Origin: Trichoderma breve
Taxonomy: Eukaryota; Ascomycota; Sordariomycetes; Hypocreales; Hypocreaceae
Direction of reading: 5' to 3'
DNA length: 64,000 nucleotides
NCBI RefSeq assembly: GCF_028502605.1
Contig: NC_079232.1
Span: 6,014,001 to 6,078,000 of the forward strand
Shown: positions 46,881 through 56,724 of the stretch, piece after piece
Numbering within the stretch: position 1 is the stretch's first letter
How the letters are laid out: each line of letters begins with the position of its first letter
Notes under the pieces: generated by a model
Database searches by the model: none
Told to the model about the DNA's origin: nothing
The model's input: the letters and a program-made list of their open reading frames with translations, nothing else
Translations under genes and position numbers: made by a program

Positions 46881-47877
46881 GGTGGGGGTTGTGTTTATTT
46901 GCGCGAGATTCAAACTGAGTCTTTTCTCTCTTCTCTTTCCCTTGAAAACCAATGGGTATTAACAAATCGTTGCGAAATCCAATTAACTCTCCCTAGCACA
47001 GAATACACTGCACCTTGACAACTTTATAGCCAAACAAATGGGCGGGTACAATTTCCCCTTGAGGGCTCACTCACTTATACCAGCACCTAAACAGTAGCAA
47101 ATTGCCTATTATGACATCAACCCCGCCACGACTCACCGCGTTGACCTCGGTTACAGTTTCGCTGCATTTGTCATCCTCAGCCATCAAGAAGAGTTTAATC
47201 TTCATCGACACGTTCCTTTGGCTTGCTTGATATTCAATTAGAGCGGTAATGGGAATATCAACTGCGATTATCGGCCGATTTTGCCGTGGTGCCGAGAAGC
47301 TTTTTGATTAAAAATTCCTGGGGTAACATACTAAAAGTGCACAACCTGCATTGGCACCCTCCGCTTGTAGAGACAAGACACCATACATGGAAATCTGTGT
47401 ACCATCTTGCCCCAAGTTGCTGAAAGAAAGACTTTATCATCTTGTATTTCTTACAGACGTAGAGCCTGGACGATAGAGTGCAGTTTCCTTCAGTTGTCAG
47501 ATTACCTAACGTTCCCTGTGCGATACGTACCTTGGTATCTGTATCTCGTAGACGTGGCTCTTGATTGCTTCTCCTCTCTCCCCCTCGAATGTGTGTCCCC
47601 CTCAATGGACAAAATCATATCTCCATCTCATTGCAAAGCTAAACTGCATCTTCATGCAAACCACGGGAATAACAAGAAGTTTTGCCCGTGTCGACGAAGC
47701 CCACATAATTAATGACCGCTTGCAGTGATTGGTTGAACGTACATCTCCTGGAGCGTGAGATCGACAAAGTCAACCACCGCCGCCCCGGATGAAGAGGACG
47801 GGTTCAATGGGCCAAAGCCCGCGCCTTTGGGAACTTCCGAACTGGAGAGCCGCGGGTCCTCCGTTTCGGCTCGGTTT

Positions 47878-47909
47878 ACCGGAGAGGCGTCCGGCATCGG
47901 CGCTCTCCG
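47878..47909. repeat. Short inverted repeat CCGGAGAG ... CTCTCCGG
   Basis: Two 8-bp inverted arms lie about 16 bp apart inside a CGG-triplet-rich tract. The layout is one that Zn2Cys6 regulators recognise, but no regulator is identified. Confidence 0.5.
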
Positions 47910-48121
47910 GGAACGTTTCTCTGACAGCCGGTAAGCAGTACGTTTTGTCTAGTTCCCGAGTCTTACAATTGGAGCCACTCGAAATACCGGGATACACTAT
48001 GCGTTCCCGTGGGAGATGCGGCCTCTAATAAATTCTGGCTGGCTGGATAGAAACCGGATAGGACGACCCTAGCGAGGTATCCTTGCCGTCTCTTTAGTGC
48101 ATATGGGCTACCGAGAACCGT

Positions 48122-48149
48122 GATCCAACAGGTGAGATCCAACAGGTGA
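48122..48149. repeat. 14-bp tandem duplication
   Basis: Two adjacent identical copies of GATCCAACAGGTGA. Confidence 0.9.
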
Positions 48150-49017
48150 GTTTGAATCCTATGAGTTTATGTCGGCACTCGGGGAACTGGATCCCTCCAT
48201 GAGACAACGCAGACGGCTAACGGAGATATCTACAAAGGCATGCCCGAGTGAAGCTTCTCCTTCGTGCTCATCGTCTATCAAGCCGCTTCCCTCCGAGTTC
48301 CGCGCTGACATATGTACGCCGTTTGATACGAAGCCGACATGGCCTTTGGAGTGGCCGCTGCATGTTTCAATGCGTTTAACATTTGCATCTGTTGAACCCC
48401 GGGTGGGTGTATTCCTATGCTCACCGACGCTCAGAGCTCGGACAAAATCTCCGACCTGTCGAAGCTAATTTAGTACCTAGTTGCTGTCAGACCCTGGGAA
48501 CAAGGCCCCCTTACGGACATCCCAAGACGATCATCCGCTTCAGTCAAAGCTTTCGCCAAGTTGAGAATTAGTGATCATGCTGGTCGCCGACGTGCTTGAG
48601 TGCTATGGCCATTACTCGTACACATTTTCCAAGTGCAGACACGAAATGCAGAGCGCAGTCCTCCCCCTTTCCATCTTTACGTCGACGATACTCATCTCTC
48701 GGTATGACTTGCGCCCACAGCGTTCTCTGACCTTGCACCAATAATTTGTGGTCAAGTCGCAGAGTCAATGTGAGTCCTTTGGCCAACTTTAACCAAGATC
48801 GCACTGCATAATAGTCTAATTCATATAGAGATGGAGGCAACAATGCAGCCTCCACTCTGTCAATCTGTCCATGATTCTCGCCGGGGTCCAACGGCTGGCG
48901 AGCTGAGCGCTATACTTGCAATTTAAGCAACAAGCCATGGATACTGAAAAGAATTAAAGTGATGTCCAAACGTTCAGCTGGTTAAGCTCGCTAAATCCCG
49001 CCGTACACGCCACGCAC

Positions 49018-49085
49018 GCCATGGTCGCCGAGAATTGCGCCTCCAGCCTCCGGTCCGTCGATTTCGGGGTCTCGGCGATCGTGGC
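49018..49085. repeat. Imperfect inverted repeat, 16-bp arms, 36-bp spacer
   Basis: Left arm 49018-49033 and right arm 49070-49085 match at 14 of 16 positions. The two differences are C/T and G/A transitions, so the RNA form would pair with G-U wobbles. Confidence 0.75.
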
Positions 49086-49528
49086 CAATGACAGGGGGTC
49101 CACTAAAACAAAACTTGTCGGCGACTCTTTCGTATAGTCGTCTCCTTCTTGATCAGGGTTCCGGTGACTGATACAGGCAACGGGGTGTCATGGCAAGGGA
49201 GTGTTCGTTCATAATGGAAGTCTCACTCATAGTATGAGAAGCCCGAGTGCAGGCTTCCCCAGAGTCCTCCGAGTAGTGCCCGACAACCCGTCGAGGATTA
49301 TATGATCGCCCACGACTAACAACGTAGGGGCTTTACGTGTCGTTCCCCGAGCCTCCTTGCATACCTTGCTATCATTATTAATACTTTTACTATATTTGAG
49401 ATAGCATCTCCTAGCCGTTTGAGACCTCTGGTGCCCCATCGTCTACTATTCAACTTTGCTACCAAGAGACGTCTCTTTTCTTCGCCTCTAAGTTGTGGTA
49501 TACTGAACCATCTTTGAGCGTTCCAGCA

Positions 49529-50585
49529 ATGGCAACGACGTTTCTATCTGGTGCCGCCTTTGGGGCGGCCATGATGGCTGCTTCCTTTCACAATCCTGCC
49601 ATAGTCATCGCCCAGATGAAGTGGGAAAACTTCCACATGGCACAGGCATTTCTAGCCGCAACTGCAACCAGCGCGTGAGTAACCCCCTAAAATGCCTCTA
49701 TGAGGCTTCCTATACGCAGAACTAATCGGTGGTGACCAAAGAGCCACATATGCTATTGCAGAGCGTCTCGACTACGTGAAACTTAAGCCCAGAAGTTCCT
49801 CACCGATAGGTCTCTTCTCTAGATACGACGGCAACCTCATCGGCGGCACTCTCCTCGGTGCCGGCATGGCCTTGTCAGGCTCGTGCCCGGGGACTCTGTA
49901 CCCTCAGCTGGCTGCTGGTGTACATACCGGCTTCCATGCCCTGAACGGAGCCATACTCGGTGGCCTCTTGTGGACTGGGCTTCTTTCCAAGATGGTCAAA
50001 CAAAACAAAGAAAGAGCAAACATTACCCCGATAACAGTGACTGCAAACGACCAACTTGGTCTAAGTAGAGGTGTCACTTTGTTTCTCTTCGAGGCAGTAT
50101 GTCTCTCAATCCTCGCGGCAACGACAATCTATACTCCCAAGTTCCCCGGAGCCAAGGTCCTCGGCACAGCAGGCGGATTCATTATCGGCCTTTCACAGGT
50201 CTTCTCGATCATTACCAGAAGGTCCATGATAGGCATCTCTACCGCCTATGAAGAGTTTGGAAACTACTTCTGGTGGGTGATTAAAGGCGCAGAATCCAAT
50301 ACGAGACCCATGTCATACAACAGCATTCTCTTCGCCAGCGGCGTGACCGCCGGGGCTTGGGGATTGCTTCAGGCTGTGCCGTCATTGGCCAACGCTCCTG
50401 TGTTTGAGGCACCACCGTTGTATGCAATGGCCGGAGGTGCGCTTATGGCCATTGGATCGCGAATGGCCGGTGGCTGCACATCTGGACATGGCATCAGCGG
50501 CATGTCACTGCTATCGCTGTCGAGCATGATTACAATCGCATGCGCATTTATTGGCGGGACCGTTGTTGCGCCTTTGGCCTATTAA
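49529..50585 (+). CDS. YeeE/YedE family sulfur-compound (thiosulfate) transporter
   Basis: Bacterial YeeE/TsuA imports thiosulfate; the fungal homologues are plasma-membrane or organellar proteins of uncertain substrate. Two exons (49529-49674, 49742-50585) give 329 residues. The protein is almost all hydrophobic, with roughly nine membrane segments. The two signature loops bear the transport cysteines: SGSCPGTLYPQ at about 90 and GGCTSGHGISG at about 290. GNLIGGTLLGAGMA and SRMAGG belong to the same twofold-repeated architecture, so this is a full-length pseudo-duplicated transporter and not a half-size one. The start is the ATG directly before TTFLSGAAFGAAMM. It lies tail to tail with a RidA gene, 62 bp away. 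Confidence 0.88.
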
Positions 50586-50647
50586 GTTCAACACACATAT
50601 ATTTTCTAGACAAAACCCTCGAAGACAACGATGACAACCAGACTCTC

Positions 50648-51125
50648 TTATGCAGAAGTGGGCACATCATTACTCGATCCCTTCTTTGCTGTCACCTCGA
50701 TTTCAATCTTCATCTCATCAACCATGAGGGAAGACTGCACCATTGTCGCCGCCGGCCGTACATTACCAAACCACTTTCTCAATACCGGCCAAACGAGAGG
50801 GAACTGGGAACGATCTGGAAGAATATAGCGTACACGAACAACTTCGGACACGGAGGAGCCCGCGTCCTTTAGGGCCTTGTCGATATTGATCATTGTCTGT
50901 TCAGTCTGTTGGACGATATCTTCGGAGATTTCGCCAGTAGCATAGTCGTACCTGCAAGCGATTATGGGTTATTTTTCAAGTTCAATTTAGAGCTGAGAAC
51001 CGTTGAAACGATGCATCGTACCCAGTGGTTCCCGATACAAACACAAAGTCATCGACGACGACTGCTCGGGAATAACCAATTTCGCCCTCAAATTTGGACC
51101 CGGAGGAAATGAGCTCCCGAGGCAT
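50648..51125 (-). CDS. RidA/YjgF-family enamine/imine deaminase-like protein
   Basis: RidA proteins hydrolyse reactive enamines and imines from amino-acid metabolism (for example 2-aminoacrylate from serine or cysteine). Two exons (51125-51022, 50951-50648) give 135 residues, the usual size. Seen: ISSGSKFEGEIGYSRAVVVD, VFVSGTTGYDYATGEISED, TMINIDKALKDAGSSVSEVV, VRVRYILPD and GNVRPAATMVQSSLMVDEMKIEIEV. The last block has Arg, the residue used for substrate carboxylate binding, and Glu/Asp near the end. No targeting peptide was seen. It shares a 3' boundary with the YeeE transporter; whether they work together (sulfur/cysteine metabolism) is inference. Confidence 0.88.
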
Positions 51126-51784
51126 TGTGTGTATATGGTATAAGAGTTATAGAGAGACAGCCAAAGAAAGAATGAATTACACAATAGTTGGTAAATTATA
51201 AATAATAAGAATTCTCTGCTTTCGATCCAAGAGGGTTGGGCGTGACTCATATTAATATATCCTGTAGATTTTTCGGCTTGTACGCCCTTGATGACTCCCC
51301 ATGCAGCCCGCCACGTGAGGCTGGCGTCGATGGCTTGGCCCCAAAGATGGATAGTTCTCCGGACCGGACGTCTATATAAGTTCCGCATCGTTTTGTCAAT
51401 GTGAAATAAAATATTGCCGTATGCTCCTGAAATATTTTCATTCTTCTTCTGATAATCATTACGCATCTGTAGGTTTCGGGGTGAAAAGAGGCGGCCTTTA
51501 ACTTGTCCCTTTCAATGCCCAGAAACTACTCTACTATCTCTAACCAAACCTCTGCTGATATTTTAATGAATTATCATTTTATTTCTCAGTTCCGCTATTC
51601 ACAAGTTGTATTCCATTTTTCTCTTCCCGATACCCATTATACAGTTGAGAGATGATGATTCCGTTGTAATTTACAAGCCTGTGTATTCCCTTTTTCGAAG
51701 CTCCACTAGGTATCCATCGTTATCGTTGACGTTGCTATTGTACATAAGGTAGAAATACACAGACGGATTTATATCCGCATTTTC
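51126..51784. other. RidA promoter and aim41 3' flank
   Basis: AT-rich DNA with the RidA leader at the left end. No gene seen. Confidence 0.55.
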
Positions 51785-52462
51785 TTACTGGCTCGTCAGC
51801 TCCTTGACCAGTGCTGCAACCGACTTCTTGTCTACATCTTTGCCTTCCAAAGCAGCGTTGACGCGCTTCATCACCTCTCCCATGAGAGACTTGCCTCCCT
51901 TGCCGGCACCATTGGCAGCTTCAATGGCTTGGCTAATCAGAACCTTGATCTCGGCCTCTCCCAGAGTTTGCACGCCGCTCCCCGCAATGTACTCGTCCAA
52001 AATGGAGATCTGCTCATTCTCCTTCTGTACCAAGTCGTCTCGTCCCGCCGCCTGAGCATCCGTGACGGCATCCTGTGCGCTCTTCTGGAGCTTTCGGATC
52101 AGGGCGACCAGCTGGACGTCGGTGCGGATCGGGGAGGTCGTCTTGGAGGCATTGAGGTTCGCGGACATGATGGCTCGGAGCACGGATAGCCTGGGGGCGT
52201 CTTTGGCACGCATAGCGGTCTTGAGGTCGCCTTTCAGCTTTTGGAGCAATGGCGGCGGAGCGTCAGCGTCTGCTGAGTAGAATCGAGGTGACTTGGCGAG
52301 GCATTGCGTCCGTGAGAACCGCAGCGGAGCTTGTCGCGAGCATCGAAGGGCTGCAAGGAGAGGCATTGATGACTTTGAGGCTGCCATTGGGTTACTGCTG
52401 GGAGAAGGGGATCGTGAGAGAGGCGAAAGCGGGCGATGGTAATGGTAGAGGAATGAATTCAT
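51785..52462 (-). CDS. aim41: YqeY-domain mitochondrial protein (Aim41)
   Basis: The YqeY/GatB-like fold is shared with the tRNA-binding C-terminal domain of GatB; its exact job is unknown and yeast Aim41 is mitochondrial. The intronless frame has 225 residues from the first ATG, with alternative starts at Met26 or Met33. The first 65 residues are Ser/Arg/Leu-rich and almost free of acidic residues, ending near PRFYSADA, as a mitochondrial presequence would. The YqeY domain covers about 75-225: KLKGDLKTAMRAKDAPRLSV, RAIMSANLNASKT, ALIRKLQKSAQDAV, KENEQISILDEYI and KSLMGEVMKRVNAALEGKD. Homologues end in a similar KELTSQ tail. Confidence 0.92.
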   Translation of the reverse strand: MNSFLYHYHRPLSPLSRSPSPSSNPMAASKSSMPLLAALRCSRQAPLRFSRTQCLAKSPRFYSADADAPPPLLQKLKGDLKTAMRAKDAPRLSVLRAIMSANLNASKTTSPIRTDVQLVALIRKLQKSAQDAVTDAQAAGRDDLVQKENEQISILDEYIAGSGVQTLGEAEIKVLISQAIEAANGAGKGGKSLMGEVMKRVNAALEGKDVDKKSVAALVKELTSQ

Positions 52463-54983
52463 ACAAGCATGAGGGGAGCTTGCCTAGAAAAAAATAGAGC
52501 TTGCTCGATTTGGTCTGAAGCTACAGGGTAGGCTCGATCAGTGGGCCACTCATTAATCCACGGGCGAGTCCGTCGAAAAGGCAACTTACAGTAGAACCAT
52601 CGAGGTCAAGGCATAGAACTCACCAGCAAGCATATTTGGCAAGCCGATAGTAAGCAGCTGTATGCCGTATCGTACAACTACACTTGTCTGTTTCCACCTC
52701 TGCACATGCCTTGGCGTTGGTGAACATCGGCTTCCGCGCTTAGGATCTGCCCTGTTCAGATTTGATTTCTTGCCAATGCAACGCCAAGTTACCACTAGCA
52801 AGTCGATTGGCACATGATCAAGGGGGCTTTCGATCGGAGAGAAGAACAGCCCCGGACACAACAGTTGGCTTCCATTGGATCGAAATCTTCCTGCGGCCCT
52901 GACAGTCTGGTCTGTATACATAACGTTACAGGGCATATTATCTGCATAAAGTCCCTGGCTGTGGACCTGGTAGGATGATGACCCTGCATGTACAAGTAAG
53001 GTGGTATTCTAACCACATCATCAGTGCCCATGAAACCTACTCCTTCCACCCTCAGCCCCGTCAAGAGTGGCGTCTTTGGCCTTTGGTCGACTCTGAGAGG
53101 ATGCCAATCGGCGCTGTAGTCACTGCGACCTGCCCAAGGGAGATCGCTGGCAGGAAACCATGGCAAGGCCGAACTAAATTTTGTGCTGCTGCTAACCCCC
53201 TTGCAACCTAGAGCACGGAGTCCCTGGCAATGCTAGCAGTGCTACCTAGTTCGTGTGCCGTGCTGAGGCGGTACTTGACCAAAATCGTGCCTTGCTGCGT
53301 TGGTCTGCCTGCAGCTTGTTAGGCATGAATGCGTATGCTGCTCCAGAACAGAGCCCGGAGCAGCACGAAACACACTCCAGACATACCTGACAGACCAAGG
53401 CCCTCTTTGCGGCCTGACGCCCCTCCCAAAGGAGAAATGTTGCGCACGAGTGGATTCGACGGTGCGGAAACGGACGTGCTCGCCCTGGGATATCGTGCTG
53501 GAGTTGTCGCTTGCCGCTCCTGGTTCGGATGCTTGACCAACAGCGGCTTCGCTTCCTACTCGCTCCCAGGTGCTCGCGTCTGATGAATCCCGCGGCATTG
53601 GTAGCGAGGTTAAACTGAAACCGGCCTGGTGAAGAATGGGATTGGCAGGTTTTACGGTGATAGAACCGTATCCATAGTCTGTAGACGGGTGTTGTCCTGC
53701 CGTGCGTATTGTATCATATCCTCGCTTTCTGGGCCCCTGAATTGGTAGGGTCAACGCCAAAACAGCGCGTGCCTTTTCTCCCCCCTCCCCCCCTCCCGTG
53801 TGCATATTTCTTCAGGTCAGTTTTGAAGCAGAGCTTTGGAAAAAACAGAACGGATTTGAAATTGGCATCGAGCTGTGCAATCCCCCGGTAGTCAGTGTTC
53901 CCTCTGATCCTTTGATGAGACATGTGAAATACCTAGGTGGGCACAAGGTAAATGATAGATTGGTACAATTACCAATCACCTAGGTGAAAGATTATTAGTA
54001 GCACCAGAAGATGACAGTTGCAGATAAGGGAAAAAAAGAAGCCCTGGACCGAACCAGGATCCTGGGCAGCTGTTACCTGCAACTTCTCAACGGACATATT
54101 CACCCGTCCAAAGATGTGTACAGCACACAGCACGACCGACGCACCCTGAACAAAGATCCATGGATACGATTTCACCTGTTGGGAGCTAGAAGCAAAAGAG
54201 CAACAGGTAGCAAAAGAAGTTGATTGATCTGGCCAAAGACTCCCATCACGATACTCCAGAGCCCCCATGCCTTCATGTTGCTTGGGTAAGTTGACAGATG
54301 GGATGCTGTTCTTTTGCCCTCCCAGCCAACAAAGCTCCGGTGCAGGCCCCTGAAAAGGCACACAGACTGATTCATGCACACATAGGCGCAGCTGCCTTAA
54401 TGGTAAGTCAGTGCCTGCCGACGGGCGGAGAAAGATCTGACGCTTATTGCTGAGGCAGGAACCAGATGCTAAGGCGCCACCTTCCTTCCCCAGATCCACC
54501 CCTCAAAACCTTCTTTCAACCGCTTCGTCAATCTCCCTCTCCCCTTTCCATTCCCTCATCCTCGTCTTCTTTTTCTTTCTCCCAATTTTAGGATTTTCGC
54601 ATCTCCGTTTCTCCCTTGCAACTCACCATCATCTCTTCCATTCTCCATCGTCCGCACCAGTCATCGACGAATCCGCAGCCGTCCTGGCTTCGATGATTAG
54701 CGTTGAAACACCCCGTCCTTCAAGACGCATTGCATGCCTCTCCCGGCATGGATCCCTGGTTATGGGGCCTTTCCCATCTTGACGTCTGCCCCCAAACCAG
54801 GCACTCGCCTCCAGCCGTGCTGGGTTCCCAATCCATCCCTCATTCGCCAATCGCACAGTGTGACCATAGCCCTGGTCAATCTATCATGGGTGCGGCTTTC
54901 GTCCGATAAACACATATCTGCATTTGTCATGGGTAAGCCGCCAGCGTCCCGCATCTCGTCGTCAGGGAACGTTTGATTTTGAC
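52463..54983. other. aim41 promoter to methyltransferase 3' flank, about 2.5 kb without a recognised gene
   Basis: The stretch at about 54480-54640 is strongly pyrimidine-rich on the plus strand, like a fungal leader, but no long frame follows before the methyltransferase. Frames at 52795-53166 and 53242-53805 (minus) show no domain and are not called. Confidence 0.45.
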
Positions 54984-56724
54984 TTACAGAGGGAAATAGG
55001 CCTGCACGCGATTGCCAAGTTCTCGGTCAGTCAAATCGCTCTTCAGTAAATACGCCTGATGTTGGAAATTTTCTCACCCTGTATGAAGGATTGTTGGCCT
55101 CATTTCTCGCTTGGGCCACCAAGAGCTGAAAGTCTTCCGCTGGCATACTACAGTTCCCCAGAATCATGTCAACGTTTGACTCTTTACGTCTAGTCGGCAT
55201 TGACGGCTTCACCAGGAGGAAGCAGCGGTGGGACTCACCCTCGCATCTGTGTGAACGGATACAGGCCCGTCGAATAGAGCAACTGACTCACGTTGCTAAC
55301 GTTCAAAGCACCAATTTGCTTGTCGCGGGGATCTACAGCCGGCCACGTCAAATCCTGCTCTCTTGCTGCTTCTCAGCGGCCTAGGCAGTTTCCATCATCG
55401 ACATACCAGTTGGCCATGGGCACATGGGAAGTGTCAGAAGGCGCGACTCAATGTCCGTGAAGCCTGCACTCCTCATCCATTCCTTAAGACGCAGAGCCGC
55501 TCGTGGGTCCTTTTGAGGATGCATCGCGTCAAGATATCCGCTTGACCATCTCGAAAGTGCGTGGTCTACTTGGTTCAGCAAGCATAGCTCATCTGCAGCC
55601 TGGCAACGGGCCTACGCACCTGCCGACAGCGTTCCATTGTCCGACTGAGCATTGAAATATATCTCGACCAGTTGACACCATCCACCTGGTTGAAGGACGC
55701 GGTACATGTCCCGCAGATAGCTTGGCCAACGTGTTGCATGGATTCCGCCGGCCATCATCTGGCTGTGTACGACATCGAAGTAGTTGGATGGAAATGTGAA
55801 CCTAAGACATTACAAAGTCTTCAGCTGATGATCCCTTGGCTGTCAAAAAAGAGATAGAGGTGGAAACACGAAACATTACTCACTCTCCATTCAGATCATC
55901 GACCTGAAGGTCCAGATTATCGGGCAGCACTTCAGGAATCATATGTGGGCTGATGTCCAATCCCACGACCTGCTATTCTGTTAGCTCACCTCTACTATCG
56001 ATGTGACCGTTCTCTCCAAAGATTATCTACCCATGGTTGGGCAGATGACCTGACGATTGAGGATATTCAACGCATCTGCAATGTTCTACATAATCAACCA
56101 TGACAGCCGCGTGGCAGTTCTCCGCCGAGACACAGCCTTCGACCTTCACGTCATCAACGACGCAACCAATAACAAGCGAAAGAAATTCAATCAGCCAAGG
56201 GACATGTTTTGGTCTTTATTTCATCTTGATGTCGCAGTCGATGTTTCCAGCCTTGGGCTCGCTGTCCCCCTCACAGAAATGGGTCAAAATAGCAGACTTG
56301 AACACGCACCTCTGCATCTGGATAATGTTCAGCAACATCAACAGCCCAATCCGCTGCTCCAAATCCGCATTCGAGTATTTTCCCAGGTTTGCTGACGGGG
56401 GGGAATATCAATCTGTTGTCGAAAACGGTGCCGAGCATAGAGTGCATTTCTCCCAATCGCGCTATTTCTTCCTATTTCACCACCCTGTTAGGGAACGAGG
56501 GCCAAGTATGGATTAGTGTTGGATACCAAACAACATACTTCATCGATCGGCGCAAAGTATGTCTTGCTGGCCAAAGCATGCTGCTGGAAGATTCGACCGT
56601 AGTGGTTGACCGTCTCTGCATAAGTCTCGTCAAGAGGAACGGTACCATCCCTACCAAGAGGTGTTAGCGGCCGTTTTGACCGTTGAAGCCTGCTACTTAG
56701 GGCCATCTCGTACTCTGCGTCCAT
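54984..56724 (-). CDS. LaeA-like SAM-dependent methyltransferase
   Basis: Class I methyltransferase of the LaeA-related family, many members of which sit in or influence secondary-metabolite pathways. I assemble eight exons: 56724-56539, 56471-56310, 55969-55884, 55801-55620, 55565-55407, 55332-55239, 55189-55078 and 55001-54984, giving 332 residues, a normal length. The SAM motif I is ILECGFGAADWAVDVAEHYP. Next come VVGLDISPHMIPEVLP (motif II), FDVVHSQMMAGG and LQPGGWCQLVE (motif III-like). The protein ends NNPSYRAYFPL, which is typical of the family. That ending needs the 76-bp last intron; without it the frame stops after SGVFTEERFD. The third exon is reached through a 340-bp intron (56309-55970), long for this window. 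No synthase gene is adjacent, so the substrate is unknown. Confidence 0.85.

Larger units (their letters stand above)
46881..49528. other. Reductase promoter to YeeE gene, about 2.6 kb without a recognised gene
   Basis: A CGG-rich stretch lies at about 47780-48070, with an 8-bp inverted repeat inside. A 14-bp tandem duplication is at 48122-48149, an open frame without ATG at 48568-48889 (minus), and a 16-bp imperfect hairpin at 49018-49085. None forms a recognised gene. Confidence 0.5.

Noticed and set aside
49529..52462. Bacterial-type operon of YeeE, RidA and YqeY genes
   Set aside because: The genes lie on different strands, and the first two contain spliceosomal introns, so it is not a recent bacterial insert or an operon.
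53242..53805. 187-codon minus-strand frame
   Set aside because: No domain, no splice support, composition like noncoding DNA.
55002..55077. Truncated C-terminus of the methyltransferase (stop at 55027-55029)
   Set aside because: A canonical GTGAGA...GTGCAG intron restores the family-typical ending AYFPL, so it is not a pseudogene.
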